A DNA stretch of 64,000 nucleotides from Spectribacter acetivorans (lineage in GTDB: Bacteria > Pseudomonadota > Gammaproteobacteria > Nevskiales > Salinisphaeraceae), in contig NZ_JAVRHY010000015.1 of assembly GCF_031846305.1 (NCBI RefSeq), forward strand, positions 1 to 64,000, read 5' to 3'. The stretch's first letter is position 1, and every line of letters begins with the position of its first letter. This document shows positions 48,618-56,202 of this stretch, in pieces. Both the position numbers and the translations under genes were made by a program. The notes under the pieces were generated by a model. It ran no database searches. It was given only the letters and a program-made list of their open reading frames with translations, and had not been told where the DNA came from.

Positions 48618-49682
48618 GTGCGCCCGCGTCGCGTCGACGTTCTTCTGCGGTCCGTGTTGTTGCAAGTTCATCGTCATCAATCCCTGCTGCGTGCGGCGCG
48701 CATTTTCTGGCGACATATTCTGCGTTACCGCCGCCTGTTGCCGGTGGCCAGCTTCGCCGCCGGCTTGGCCAGTTTCTTTCTGGTCGAGCGCCAGGCCCAG
48801 CTGGCGCAGTGGCTGACGGCCTTTCTGCTGCTGGGCTGGATCTGGCTGATCGGCGAGGGCCTGTTCGGCCGGCTGCTGTCGCGCTGGCTGCGGCCGCAGT
48901 GGTCCGAGGCCGCTACCCGGCTGGCGGCCCAGTCGCTGCACCAGGAAACGCTGTTCTTCACGCTGCCCTTCTTCCTCGCGACCACCACCTGGGCCAGCGG
49001 CCAGGTGCTGTTCACCGGCACGCTGATGCTGGCGGCAGCGGCGTCGATCGTGGATCCGATCTATCTGGGTTTGATTGCCTGTCGGCGATGGCTGTTTCTG
49101 GGTTTTCATGCCTTCACCCTGTTCGTGGCCCTGCTCACGGCGCTGCCCATCATGCTGCAGCTGACCACCGGCGAGAGCCTGGGGCTGGCCACGCTGGCGA
49201 TGATGATCTTCGCCCTGCCGGGCGTGGCCGGGGTGCTGGACGTGCGCCGCACCCGGCGCTGGCTCACGATGGGGATACTCACCCTGGCGCTGGGCGGATT
49301 CGCCTGGACCACCCGCGGCTGGATTCCGCCGGCGACGCTGCGCGTGACCGACGCGGCCATCACCTTCCGGGTGACCGAGCAGCAGCGTATTCACGGGGAA
49401 CATCGACCGCTGGTCGATGCGGACCGCCTTGCCGAGGGTCTTTACGCATTCACCGCCATCCGTGCGCCACGCGGACTGCATCAGCCGATCATCCACGAAT
49501 GGCGGCACGAGGGCCGAGTGGTCGACCGCATCGAGATCGAGATCGTCGGCGGCCGCGAACAGGGTTATCGCGCCTGGAGCCACAAAACCGAGTTTCCGCC
49601 GAATCCGCATGGGGACTGGCAGGTGGTGGTGCGGACCGACGACGGTCAGTTGATCGGTGTGATCCGCTTCAGAGTGGTCTGA
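48618..49682 (+). CDS. Multi-pass membrane protein with C-terminal DUF2914-like domain
   Basis: The 354-residue protein has about seven predicted membrane segments (residues 40-230: LLPVASFAAGLASFFLV, WLTAFLLLGWIWLIGEGLF, TLPFFLATTTWA and others) followed by a soluble domain with GLYAFTAIRAPRGLHQPIIHEWRHEGRVVDRIEIEIVGGREQGYRAWS, which fits DUF2914 (wyh.G..v......v.g...Grw). The family is uncharacterised. The start is uncertain: GTG 48618 gives the longest frame, and GTG 48654 (VLLQVHRHQ) is an alternative. It shares a divergent promoter with the SDR gene. Confidence 0.78.
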   Translation: MRPRRVDVLLRSVLLQVHRHQSLLRAARIFWRHILRYRRLLPVASFAAGLASFFLVERQAQLAQWLTAFLLLGWIWLIGEGLFGRLLSRWLRPQWSEAATRLAAQSLHQETLFFTLPFFLATTTWASGQVLFTGTLMLAAAASIVDPIYLGLIACRRWLFLGFHAFTLFVALLTALPIMLQLTTGESLGLATLAMMIFALPGVAGVLDVRRTRRWLTMGILTLALGGFAWTTRGWIPPATLRVTDAAITFRVTEQQRIHGEHRPLVDADRLAEGLYAFTAIRAPRGLHQPIIHEWRHEGRVVDRIEIEIVGGREQGYRAWSHKTEFPPNPHGDWQVVVRTDDGQLIGVIRFRVV

Positions 49683-49692
49683 GGCCCTCGGG

Positions 49693-50655
49693 TCAGCCCA
49701 GTTCCATCGCCCGGTGGTACACCACCTGGAAGCTGAAGGTCTTGGACTTGGTGCGCTTTTCCAGCAGTGCCGCCAGCTTGTCGAGCCGATCGGGCAATGC
49801 CATGAGTTTGTCCTGGGCTTCGCGGCCGGCACCGTCGTCGGGCTTCAGGTTGGCGATGCCCCAGGCCTCGAGGCATTCCTCCACCAGCTTGCGGTAGTCG
49901 CCGGGGCCATAGATGCCGGCGCGCCGCACCACATCCGCCATCTCGGCATAGCCGTCGATGGTGTGGCCGGGCATGGACAGCCGCGGCAGCACCTTGAGGG
50001 CGGCTTCCAGCGCCCGGGTAGAGTCGATTTCCAGCAGGCCGCGGAACACGTCGCGGTAGAAGCGGAAGTGACGCGCCTCGTCACTGGCCACGTGGGCCAG
50101 CAGGCGCTGGATCACCGGTTCGTACTGCCCGGCGATGCGGGCGGTGTTGGCGTGGGCGGCCTGGGTGGCCCGCTCCTGCAGGCTGGTGTAAGCCAGCAAC
50201 TGGTACGGGTCGCCATTCCATTCCGGATCGAAGCCGGCCTCGATGTACTGGTACTGCAGCTTCTCGAACGCGCGCATGTCCAGGATGCGGGCGTCGCGCA
50301 CGTAATCGTGCAGTACGCAGCCGTGGCGGTCTTCCTCCGCCGTCCAAAGGTAATTCCAGCGCGACCAGGCGTTGTCCTCGCCCAGGTAGACCGCCACCAG
50401 CCGATGGAAATGCGGCAGGCCCTCCTCGGTGAGCAGATTCAGGGCCAGGGCCACGCGCACCTCGTCGGGAATCCCGCGGGCGCGGTCGGGCAGGGCGGCC
50501 ATGTCGCGGGCCTGCTCGTCGGTCATCTGTTCGCTGGCGGGCAGGAAATCACTGGGCCACCACAGGCGGCGTTCGCTGATGTGGCGCTCCATGAGCTCAC
50601 CCACCAGCGGCTCGATGGCGGCCAGCGCCTCCGACTTGGCGTTGATCGAATTCAT
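49693..50655 (-). CDS. Soluble acyl-ACP desaturase (di-iron)
   Basis: The 320-residue ferritin-like protein carries the two di-iron motifs of acyl-ACP desaturases: WTAEEDRHGCVLHDY (EExxH) and HVASDEARHFRFYRD (DExxH). Further family features are LTEEGLPHFHRLVAVYL and LQERATQAAHANTARIAG. These enzymes desaturate stearoyl- or palmitoyl-ACP in plants and mycobacteria and in a minority of proteobacteria. It is a soluble alternative to the membrane desaturase at 22.3 kb. An inverted repeat, CCGTCAA-N7-TTGACGG, lies 64 bases upstream of the start. Confidence 0.92.
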   Translation of the reverse strand: MNSINAKSEALAAIEPLVGELMERHISERRLWWPSDFLPASEQMTDEQARDMAALPDRARGIPDEVRVALALNLLTEEGLPHFHRLVAVYLGEDNAWSRWNYLWTAEEDRHGCVLHDYVRDARILDMRAFEKLQYQYIEAGFDPEWNGDPYQLLAYTSLQERATQAAHANTARIAGQYEPVIQRLLAHVASDEARHFRFYRDVFRGLLEIDSTRALEAALKVLPRLSMPGHTIDGYAEMADVVRRAGIYGPGDYRKLVEECLEAWGIANLKPDDGAGREAQDKLMALPDRLDKLAALLEKRTKSKTFSFQVVYHRAMELG

Positions 50656-50718
50656 GTTGGCTGCGGACGTGGCGATGGCGGTCTCCTTCCAGTCACACCG
50701 GTTTGCAGGCCCGACCTT

Positions 50719-50802
50719 CCGTCAATGCCTGGTTGACGGGCTATGGGTCAGTTGGCCGAGATGTTCGAGATTACCATTACCGGCGGTCACTGTCGTGACA
50801 GT
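50719..50802. promoter_or_regulatory. Two palindromes upstream of the acyl-ACP desaturase
   Basis: CCGTCAA and TTGACGG flank a 7-base spacer at 50719-50739, and ACTGTC-GT-GACAGT is a perfect palindrome at 50789-50802. The first has operator-like geometry; the second lies 14 bases past the glyoxalase stop codon and could be either operator or part of that region. Neither matches the TGTTGACA sites of the FabR-like repressor. Confidence 0.4.
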
Positions 50803-50816
50803 CGGTGGTAAGCGCC

Positions 50817-51299
50817 CTAGGCCATTCGGGAGGACGACAGAATCTCGATCCAGTAGCCGTCCGGGTCGCGGATGAAGGCGATATGGTTCATCCGTCCGTC
50901 CTCCGGCCGCTTCTGGAAGGTGACGTTGTTGGCGTCGAACCAGGCCACGGCCGCGTCCAGGTCCGGCACGTCGAATGCGATGTGGCCGTAACCCTGGGGT
51001 TCGCTGTTGCCGTCGTGATAGGCCACGTTCGGGTCGTTCTCGCTGCCCCAGTTGTGGGTCAACTCGAGCACGCCGCGCTGGGCAAAGGTCCAGCGGGCTC
51101 GTTCGGCGGCGTCTTCCGGCGGCGTTTCGCCGGGCTGCAACTTGCCCAGGAAGTAGAGGCAGAATTCGGCGCCCTCGAAGTCGGCCTGGTGCAGGAGGGT
51201 CATGCCCAGCACGTCACGGTAGAAGTTCAGCGACTTCGCCGGGTCCTTGATGCGCAGCATGGTGTGGTTGAAGGTGAAGCCGTCGGTCTCGGCCATCAT
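50817..51299 (-). CDS. gloA: Lactoylglutathione lyase (glyoxalase I)
   Basis: The 160-residue protein shows metal ligands in FNHTMLRIKDP (His), VLELTHNWG (Glu), YGHIAFDVPDL (His) and WIEIL (Glu). The 160-residue length with an insertion (KLQPGETPPEDAAERARWTFAQRG) is the longer Zn-type glyoxalase I as in eukaryotes and some proteobacteria, rather than the short E. coli form. It converts the methylglyoxal-glutathione hemithioacetal to S-lactoylglutathione. Start is ATG 51299 or 51296; AGGAG favours the second. It overlaps the FMN oxidase gene by 4 bases, linking methylglyoxal and lactate metabolism. Confidence 0.92.
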   Translation of the reverse strand: MMAETDGFTFNHTMLRIKDPAKSLNFYRDVLGMTLLHQADFEGAEFCLYFLGKLQPGETPPEDAAERARWTFAQRGVLELTHNWGSENDPNVAYHDGNSEPQGYGHIAFDVPDLDAAVAWFDANNVTFQKRPEDGRMNHIAFIRDPDGYWIEILSSSRMA

Positions 51300-52597
51300 G
51301 CGTCTCCTGTGTCGGGGCCGGCGATGCGGCGGCGGTCGATTTCGGCGACGCTGCGGCAACCGGCCAGGGCCATGGTGAGCTGGAAGTCGGCGTGGAAGTT
51401 GGTCAGCACCTCCCGTACGCCGGCCTCGCCCGCGAGCGCCAGACCATAACAGTAGGGCCGACCGATGCCCACGGCCGTCGCGCCCAGCGCCAGGGCCTTG
51501 AACGCGTCCGCGCCGCCGCGGATGCCGGAGTCCATGATCACGGGGATGCAGCCGTCCACGGCGGCGACGATGCCGGGTAGCTGTTCGATGGTGGCCACCG
51601 AGCCGTCCACCTGTCGCCCGCCGTGGTTGGACACGAGCAGACCGTCGACGCCGTAATCCAGTGACTTGCGGGCGTCTTCGGGGTCGAGAATGCCCTTCAG
51701 CAGGATCGGCAGCCTGGTGCGTTCGCGCAGGAAAGCGAGATCGTCCCAGGTCAGTGTCGGGCGCGAGTAGGTGGCGATGAAGCGCCGAACCGCGGCCAGG
51801 GCCTGCCCGGAGCGCAACCCATCGAGCATGCCATCCGGCCACTTGCGCAGCACCTGCATCAGCACCCGCAGGGTGTGGCGGTTGAGTGGCTGTTTCGCGT
51901 CCGGTCCGGGCAGCGGGTCGGCCAGCTGGCGCCGGAACACCGGGTCCGAGGTGTACTGGGCAATGCCCTTGCCGTGCAGGAACGGCAGGTGGGCCAGTTC
52001 GAGGTCGCGGGTGCGCCAGCCTAGAAGCGTGGTATCCAGCGTAACCACGATCGCTTCGCAGCCGCAGGCCTCGGCGCGCGACACGAAGCTCTCCACCATC
52101 TCGTCCGACTTGTTCCAGTAGAGCTGGAACCAGCGTGGCGCGTCGCCCATGGCCGCAGCGCAGTCCTCCATCGTGCGGCTGGCCTGGCTGGAAAAGATGT
52201 AGGGCATGCCGGTATCCGCCGCCGCGCGGGCCACTGCCACGTCGGCATCCGGATGCGCCATTTCCAGCACGCCGATCGGGCACAGCAGGAAGGGTGTGGG
52301 CAGCCGCCGCCCGAATAGTTCCACCGAGGTGTCCTGTTCCGCCACGTCGAACAGCATGCGCGGCTTGATCTGCCAGTGACCGAAGGCCGACAGATTGCGG
52401 GCCATTGTGTCCTCGCGGCCCGCGCCGCCGGCGATGTAGGCGTAGCCCTCCGCGCTCATGCAGCGGGCGGCCGCGGCTTCCAGATCGGCCATGCCCACCG
52501 GCACCGTCGGCCGGCGTCCGGCCAGGCCGCCCATGTAGATGGCGCGCTGGCGTTCCACCGGGCCGGTGAGGCGTGTGCTTCGCGGGTCATCAGACAT
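51296..52597 (-). CDS. FMN-dependent alpha-hydroxyacid oxidase (lactate 2-monooxygenase/dehydrogenase-like)
   Basis: The 433-residue flavoprotein has YIAGGAGREDTMARN, the FMN region FLLCPIGVLEMAH and SSQASRTMED, the lysine in ILLKGILDPEDARKS and the catalytic histidine in GLLVSNHGGRQVDGS, then DSGIRGGADAFKALALGATAVGIGRP. It oxidises an L-2-hydroxy acid such as lactate. An insertion between about 190 and 275 is typical of the lactate 2-monooxygenase-like group. It is coupled with gloA, whose pathway yields D-lactate via glyoxalase II, so the pairing suggests linked hydroxyacid disposal. Start ATG 52597 (MSDDPRS). Confidence 0.9.
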   Translation of the reverse strand: MSDDPRSTRLTGPVERQRAIYMGGLAGRRPTVPVGMADLEAAAARCMSAEGYAYIAGGAGREDTMARNLSAFGHWQIKPRMLFDVAEQDTSVELFGRRLPTPFLLCPIGVLEMAHPDADVAVARAAADTGMPYIFSSQASRTMEDCAAAMGDAPRWFQLYWNKSDEMVESFVSRAEACGCEAIVVTLDTTLLGWRTRDLELAHLPFLHGKGIAQYTSDPVFRRQLADPLPGPDAKQPLNRHTLRVLMQVLRKWPDGMLDGLRSGQALAAVRRFIATYSRPTLTWDDLAFLRERTRLPILLKGILDPEDARKSLDYGVDGLLVSNHGGRQVDGSVATIEQLPGIVAAVDGCIPVIMDSGIRGGADAFKALALGATAVGIGRPYCYGLALAGEAGVREVLTNFHADFQLTMALAGCRSVAEIDRRRIAGPDTGDA

Positions 52598-52773
52598 TGG
52601 CTGGCCCCTCGGGCGCGGGAATGGTGCCGACATTATGCCTGCCGACACATCGGCCGCCATGGTCAGCGGACTGTCATGCCCGGGTCACGGGGCCGCCAAC
52701 TTCCGGTAACCAACGGCAGGTTAGTTTCCCGTTTCGACAATTCGTCCCAAAACATCGAATCCGGGGAAGCAGC

Positions 52774-55161
52774 ATGTTCAATTCGGGGAGCCGGGCCGCG
52801 ACAGGCCTTTGCGTGATTCTGACAGCGGTACTAGCCGGCTGTGGTGGCGATGACAGTGGCACACCGGGTAACGGTGACGCCGGCGGTCAGCTGTCGGCGG
52901 CCGTGCGTACATCCGTGGTCACGACCGATGACTGCGCCAGCGGCAGTGGTATCGAGGTCGATAGCGGCATCGACGAGAACGGCAACGGCACGCTTGACGA
53001 CGGCGAAGTCGACGACACGCAACTGGTCTGTGACGGCACTGCCGGCACTGACGCGCTGGTGGAAACCGAAACGGTTCCCGCCGGCGATAGGTGCCCCGAT
53101 GGCGGCGTGCTGGTGCGCGCCGGTCAGGATGACGACGGGGACGGCATGCTCGGCGACAGCGAAGTCGACAGCACCGACACCGTCTGCAACGGCGAATCGG
53201 GCCGCTTCGCACTGCAGTTGCTGCATCTAGCCGATATGGACGGCGCCCCCGAAGCGCTGCAGAACGTGAACGGTTTCTCGGCGCTGGTCGATGCTTTCCG
53301 TGACGACATGCCGGCGAGCACGCTGGTGTTGTCATCGGGCGACAATTACATTCCGGGACCCCGCTACTTTGCCGCCAGCGACGACGCGCTGGTCGAGGAA
53401 CTCGGGGCGCCCGGCAACGGCCGCGGCGACATCGCATTCGTGAACGCCCTGGGTGTCCGGGCCGCCGCGCTCGGCAATCATGATCTCGATGACGGCACCG
53501 AGGCCTTTGCCGGCATCATCGCCCCGGATGGCGACTACCCCGGCGCGGCTTTCCCCTATATCTCGGCCAACGTGGACTTCTCCACCGACGCGAATCTGTC
53601 GGGCCGGGTGGTCGACGACGGCCTGCTGGCCGAGGACGGCGCCGGTGCGGTGGCCGGATCGGCTGTGGTCCTGGTCAACGGCGAGCGCATCGGTATCGTG
53701 GGGGCGAGCACGCCCGCCCTGGCCAGCATCACCAGCACCGGCGGCCTGACCATCAACCCGCCGCTGGTCGACAACGACGAGCAGCTGTTCGACGATCTGG
53801 CGGCGGCCATCCAGCCGACCGTCAATGCCCTGCGCGCCAGCGGTATCGACAAGATCGTGCTGCTGGGCCACATGCAGCAGATTGCCATCGAAAAGGCGCT
53901 GGCCGTGCGACTTGAAGGCGTCGATATCATCGTGGCCGGCGGCTCCAATACCCTGCTGGCCGACGGCGACGATATTCTGCGCGACGGCGATACCGCAGCC
54001 GATACCTATCCGTTGCTGTATACCTCGCCGGCCGATGAGCCGGTCCTGGTGGTCAATGTCGATGGCGATTATCGCTATCTCGGTCGCCTGGTGGTCGAAT
54101 TCGACGGCAACGGTGTGCTCGATCTGGACAGCCTGGATCCGGCGCTGAACGGCGCTTGGGCGTCGACGCAGGCAGTCGTGGACATGGTTGGCGGCACGCC
54201 CATTCCGCGGGTGGCCGAGGTCTCCGAGGCCCTTGCCGAGGTGCTGGTGGCCCGCGACGGCAACGTGCTGGGTAACACGGCGGTGTTCCTCGACGGCCGC
54301 CGCAGCGAGGTTCGCACCGAGGAAACCAACCTCGGCAATCTGACCGCGGACGCCAACCTCTGGTACGCGCAGCAGGCCGATCCGGAGGTCGATATCTCGC
54401 TGAAGAATGGCGGCGGCATCCGCTCGGCCATCGGGCAGGTGCTGGTGCAGCCCGGCAGCAACGAAGCGCCGCAGCTGCTGCCACCGGCGGCCAACGAGGC
54501 CGTGGGTAAGCCGGCGGGCGGTGTGTCCCAGTTCGATGTGGAAGGCTCGCTGCGATTCAACAACAGCCTGACTCTGCTCACCGTGACCGCTGACGAGCTG
54601 CTGGACATCATGGAACACGGCGTATCGGCGACGGCGCCCGGCGCCACGCCGGGGCAGTTCCCACAGATCGGCGGCATGCGCATCGCCTTCGATCCGAACG
54701 CCACCGCCCGGCAGGGTGGCGATACCAACGGCGGTGCCGCGGTAATGGGCGAGCGTATCCGCACGCTTGAGATCATCGACGAAAACGGTGCGGTGCTGGA
54801 GACGGTGGTAGCCAACGGCATTCTCCAGGTGGACCCCAACCGCAGCTTCCGCATGGTGACCCTGAACTTCACCGTCAGCTGTGTGGCTGGTACCGACAAC
54901 ATGGCCTCCGATGCCTGCGGCGACGGCTATCCGTTCAAGAATCTGACCGCACCCGACCGGGCCGATCTGCCGCTGGCGGCTGATTTCGATCCGGCCTTCG
55001 ATCCGGGCAATGCCGACTTCGCCGGGATCGGCACCGAGCAGGACGCGTTCGCCGAGTATCTGTTCAACTTCCATCCGGATGCGGCCATGGCCTTCGATCA
55101 GGCCGAGACCGATCCGGCCGCCGACATGCGCATCGAGAATCTGGGCGCCAGCGCGCCCTGA
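52774..55161 (+). CDS. Secreted 5'-nucleotidase/metallophosphatase-like lipoprotein with two DUF7151-like modules
   Basis: The 795-residue protein has a lipobox (VLAGCGG), a linker, then two modules of about 40 residues with a conserved D-x-NGNG/DGDG-x-L-x-E-V core and paired cysteines (SGIDENGNGTLDDGEVDDTQLVC and AGQDDDGDGMLGDSEVDSTDTVC), the pattern of DUF7151. A metallophosphatase domain follows: LLHLADMDG, LVLSSGDNYIPGP, LGNHDLDDG and VLLGHMQQ, then VAGGSNTLLADGD where classical enzymes have GGHTH. The 5'-nucleotidase C-terminal domain shows LKNGGGIRSAIG. It probably releases phosphate from nucleotides or similar esters outside the inner membrane. Ligand changes suggest altered metal use. 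A terminator follows 24 bases after the stop. Confidence 0.85.
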   Translation: MFNSGSRAATGLCVILTAVLAGCGGDDSGTPGNGDAGGQLSAAVRTSVVTTDDCASGSGIEVDSGIDENGNGTLDDGEVDDTQLVCDGTAGTDALVETETVPAGDRCPDGGVLVRAGQDDDGDGMLGDSEVDSTDTVCNGESGRFALQLLHLADMDGAPEALQNVNGFSALVDAFRDDMPASTLVLSSGDNYIPGPRYFAASDDALVEELGAPGNGRGDIAFVNALGVRAAALGNHDLDDGTEAFAGIIAPDGDYPGAAFPYISANVDFSTDANLSGRVVDDGLLAEDGAGAVAGSAVVLVNGERIGIVGASTPALASITSTGGLTINPPLVDNDEQLFDDLAAAIQPTVNALRASGIDKIVLLGHMQQIAIEKALAVRLEGVDIIVAGGSNTLLADGDDILRDGDTAADTYPLLYTSPADEPVLVVNVDGDYRYLGRLVVEFDGNGVLDLDSLDPALNGAWASTQAVVDMVGGTPIPRVAEVSEALAEVLVARDGNVLGNTAVFLDGRRSEVRTEETNLGNLTADANLWYAQQADPEVDISLKNGGGIRSAIGQVLVQPGSNEAPQLLPPAANEAVGKPAGGVSQFDVEGSLRFNNSLTLLTVTADELLDIMEHGVSATAPGATPGQFPQIGGMRIAFDPNATARQGGDTNGGAAVMGERIRTLEIIDENGAVLETVVANGILQVDPNRSFRMVTLNFTVSCVAGTDNMASDACGDGYPFKNLTAPDRADLPLAADFDPAFDPGNADFAGIGTEQDAFAEYLFNFHPDAAMAFDQAETDPAADMRIENLGASAP

Positions 55162-55185
55162 TCGATTCGTCCGGCGGATTAATTA

Positions 55186-55220
55186 CCCGGCGGCGGTCGT
55201 CTGACCGTCGCCGGGTTTTT
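55186..55220 (+). terminator. Rho-independent terminator after the 5'-nucleotidase-like gene
   Basis: CCCGGCG-GC-GGTC, loop GTCT, and GACC-GT-CGCCGGG form a strong hairpin followed by TTTTT (55216-55220). Confidence 0.88.
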
Positions 55221-55241
55221 CATGACGGGGTGGATGGGCGT

Positions 55242-56063
55242 TCAGCCCGACAGCTGCACCAGGTCCAGCGGATCATGGGCGCAGAACACGCGCACCCCGG
55301 CGTTTTCATCCAGCGCCAGGCCGCGCAGCCGCTCGATATTGTCCCGGCAACGGGGGCGATCCTCGCAGACCATCCGCTGAAAGGCGCGCAATGCCACGGG
55401 GCAGCTGGCGTGATCGGCCATCTGGCCGTGATTGAAGAAGGCATCGCCGGCATGCAGTAGCCAGCCGTCGTCGCCCTGTACCGCGATGCCGGCGTGCCCG
55501 CGGGTGTGCCCGGCCAGAGGGATCATCAGGATCTCGGGTGGTAGACCCGGCAGATCCCGCACAGCCGCAAATCCCTGCCATGGTTCGCCATCGGGCTGAT
55601 GCAGCGCCCAATCCGGTGCGTGCGCCCACTGCGCATCCCGGTAGCGGGTTTTCTCCAGCAGGCTGCGGCTGGCCAGCGTGGCTTCGTACTCGTCGGCCAG
55701 CACGTGCACGCGGGCCCCGGGGAAATCGGCAATACCGCCGGCGTGGTCGATGTCCAGATGGGTCAGCAGAATGTGGCGCACGTCGTCGGGATCGAGGCCG
55801 AGTTCGCGGATCTGCTCGCGGGCGGTTTCCACCCGGGCCAGCGCGGGTCCGGTCATGGCCATGAAGGCACGGCCTAGCCGCTTGCCCGGTTGGTCGATGT
55901 CGGCCAGCCCGAAGCCGCTTTCAACCAGTACCAGGCCGGCCTCGGTCTCCACCAGCAGGACGTGGCACACCAGTGGCGCCATGGCCGCCGGCGCACCGGG
56001 GCTGCGAAACAGGCCGCCGAGCGGTGGCTGCATGGAGCCACAATTCAGGTGATGAATCTTCAT
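55242..56063 (-). CDS. Metallo-beta-lactamase fold hydrolase
   Basis: The 273-residue protein has the metal motif LLTHLDIDHAGGI (HxDxDH), the second histidine in LAGHTRGHAGI, the bridging aspartate in LLHAGDAFF and the last histidine in FCAHDPLD. It resembles quorum-quenching lactonases and other MBL-fold hydrolases in length and the HLDIDHAGG form, but the family is too broad to name a substrate. Start ATG 56063 (MKIHHLNCGSM) is the family start; the longer frame has no similarity. It is divergent from the KefB-like gene. Confidence 0.88.
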   Translation of the reverse strand: MKIHHLNCGSMQPPLGGLFRSPGAPAAMAPLVCHVLLVETEAGLVLVESGFGLADIDQPGKRLGRAFMAMTGPALARVETAREQIRELGLDPDDVRHILLTHLDIDHAGGIADFPGARVHVLADEYEATLASRSLLEKTRYRDAQWAHAPDWALHQPDGEPWQGFAAVRDLPGLPPEILMIPLAGHTRGHAGIAVQGDDGWLLHAGDAFFNHGQMADHASCPVALRAFQRMVCEDRPRCRDNIERLRGLALDENAGVRVFCAHDPLDLVQLSG

Positions 56064-56202
56064 GACGGCATCATCGTCATCGCAACGGTTTTGCGCAAGC
56101 GTGGTATCACGGTTGACGTAATATGCCAGTGACGGCGCAATCGGCTGGCAAGCGCGATGCGCGGACGCGACTTGGTGGCGAGGTGCGTGGTGGAATATCG
56201 AC

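Noticed and set aside
50789..50802. ACTGTCGTGACAGT considered as a LexA box
   Set aside because: Spacing between CTG and CAG is 6, not 10, so it does not fit the SOS consensus.
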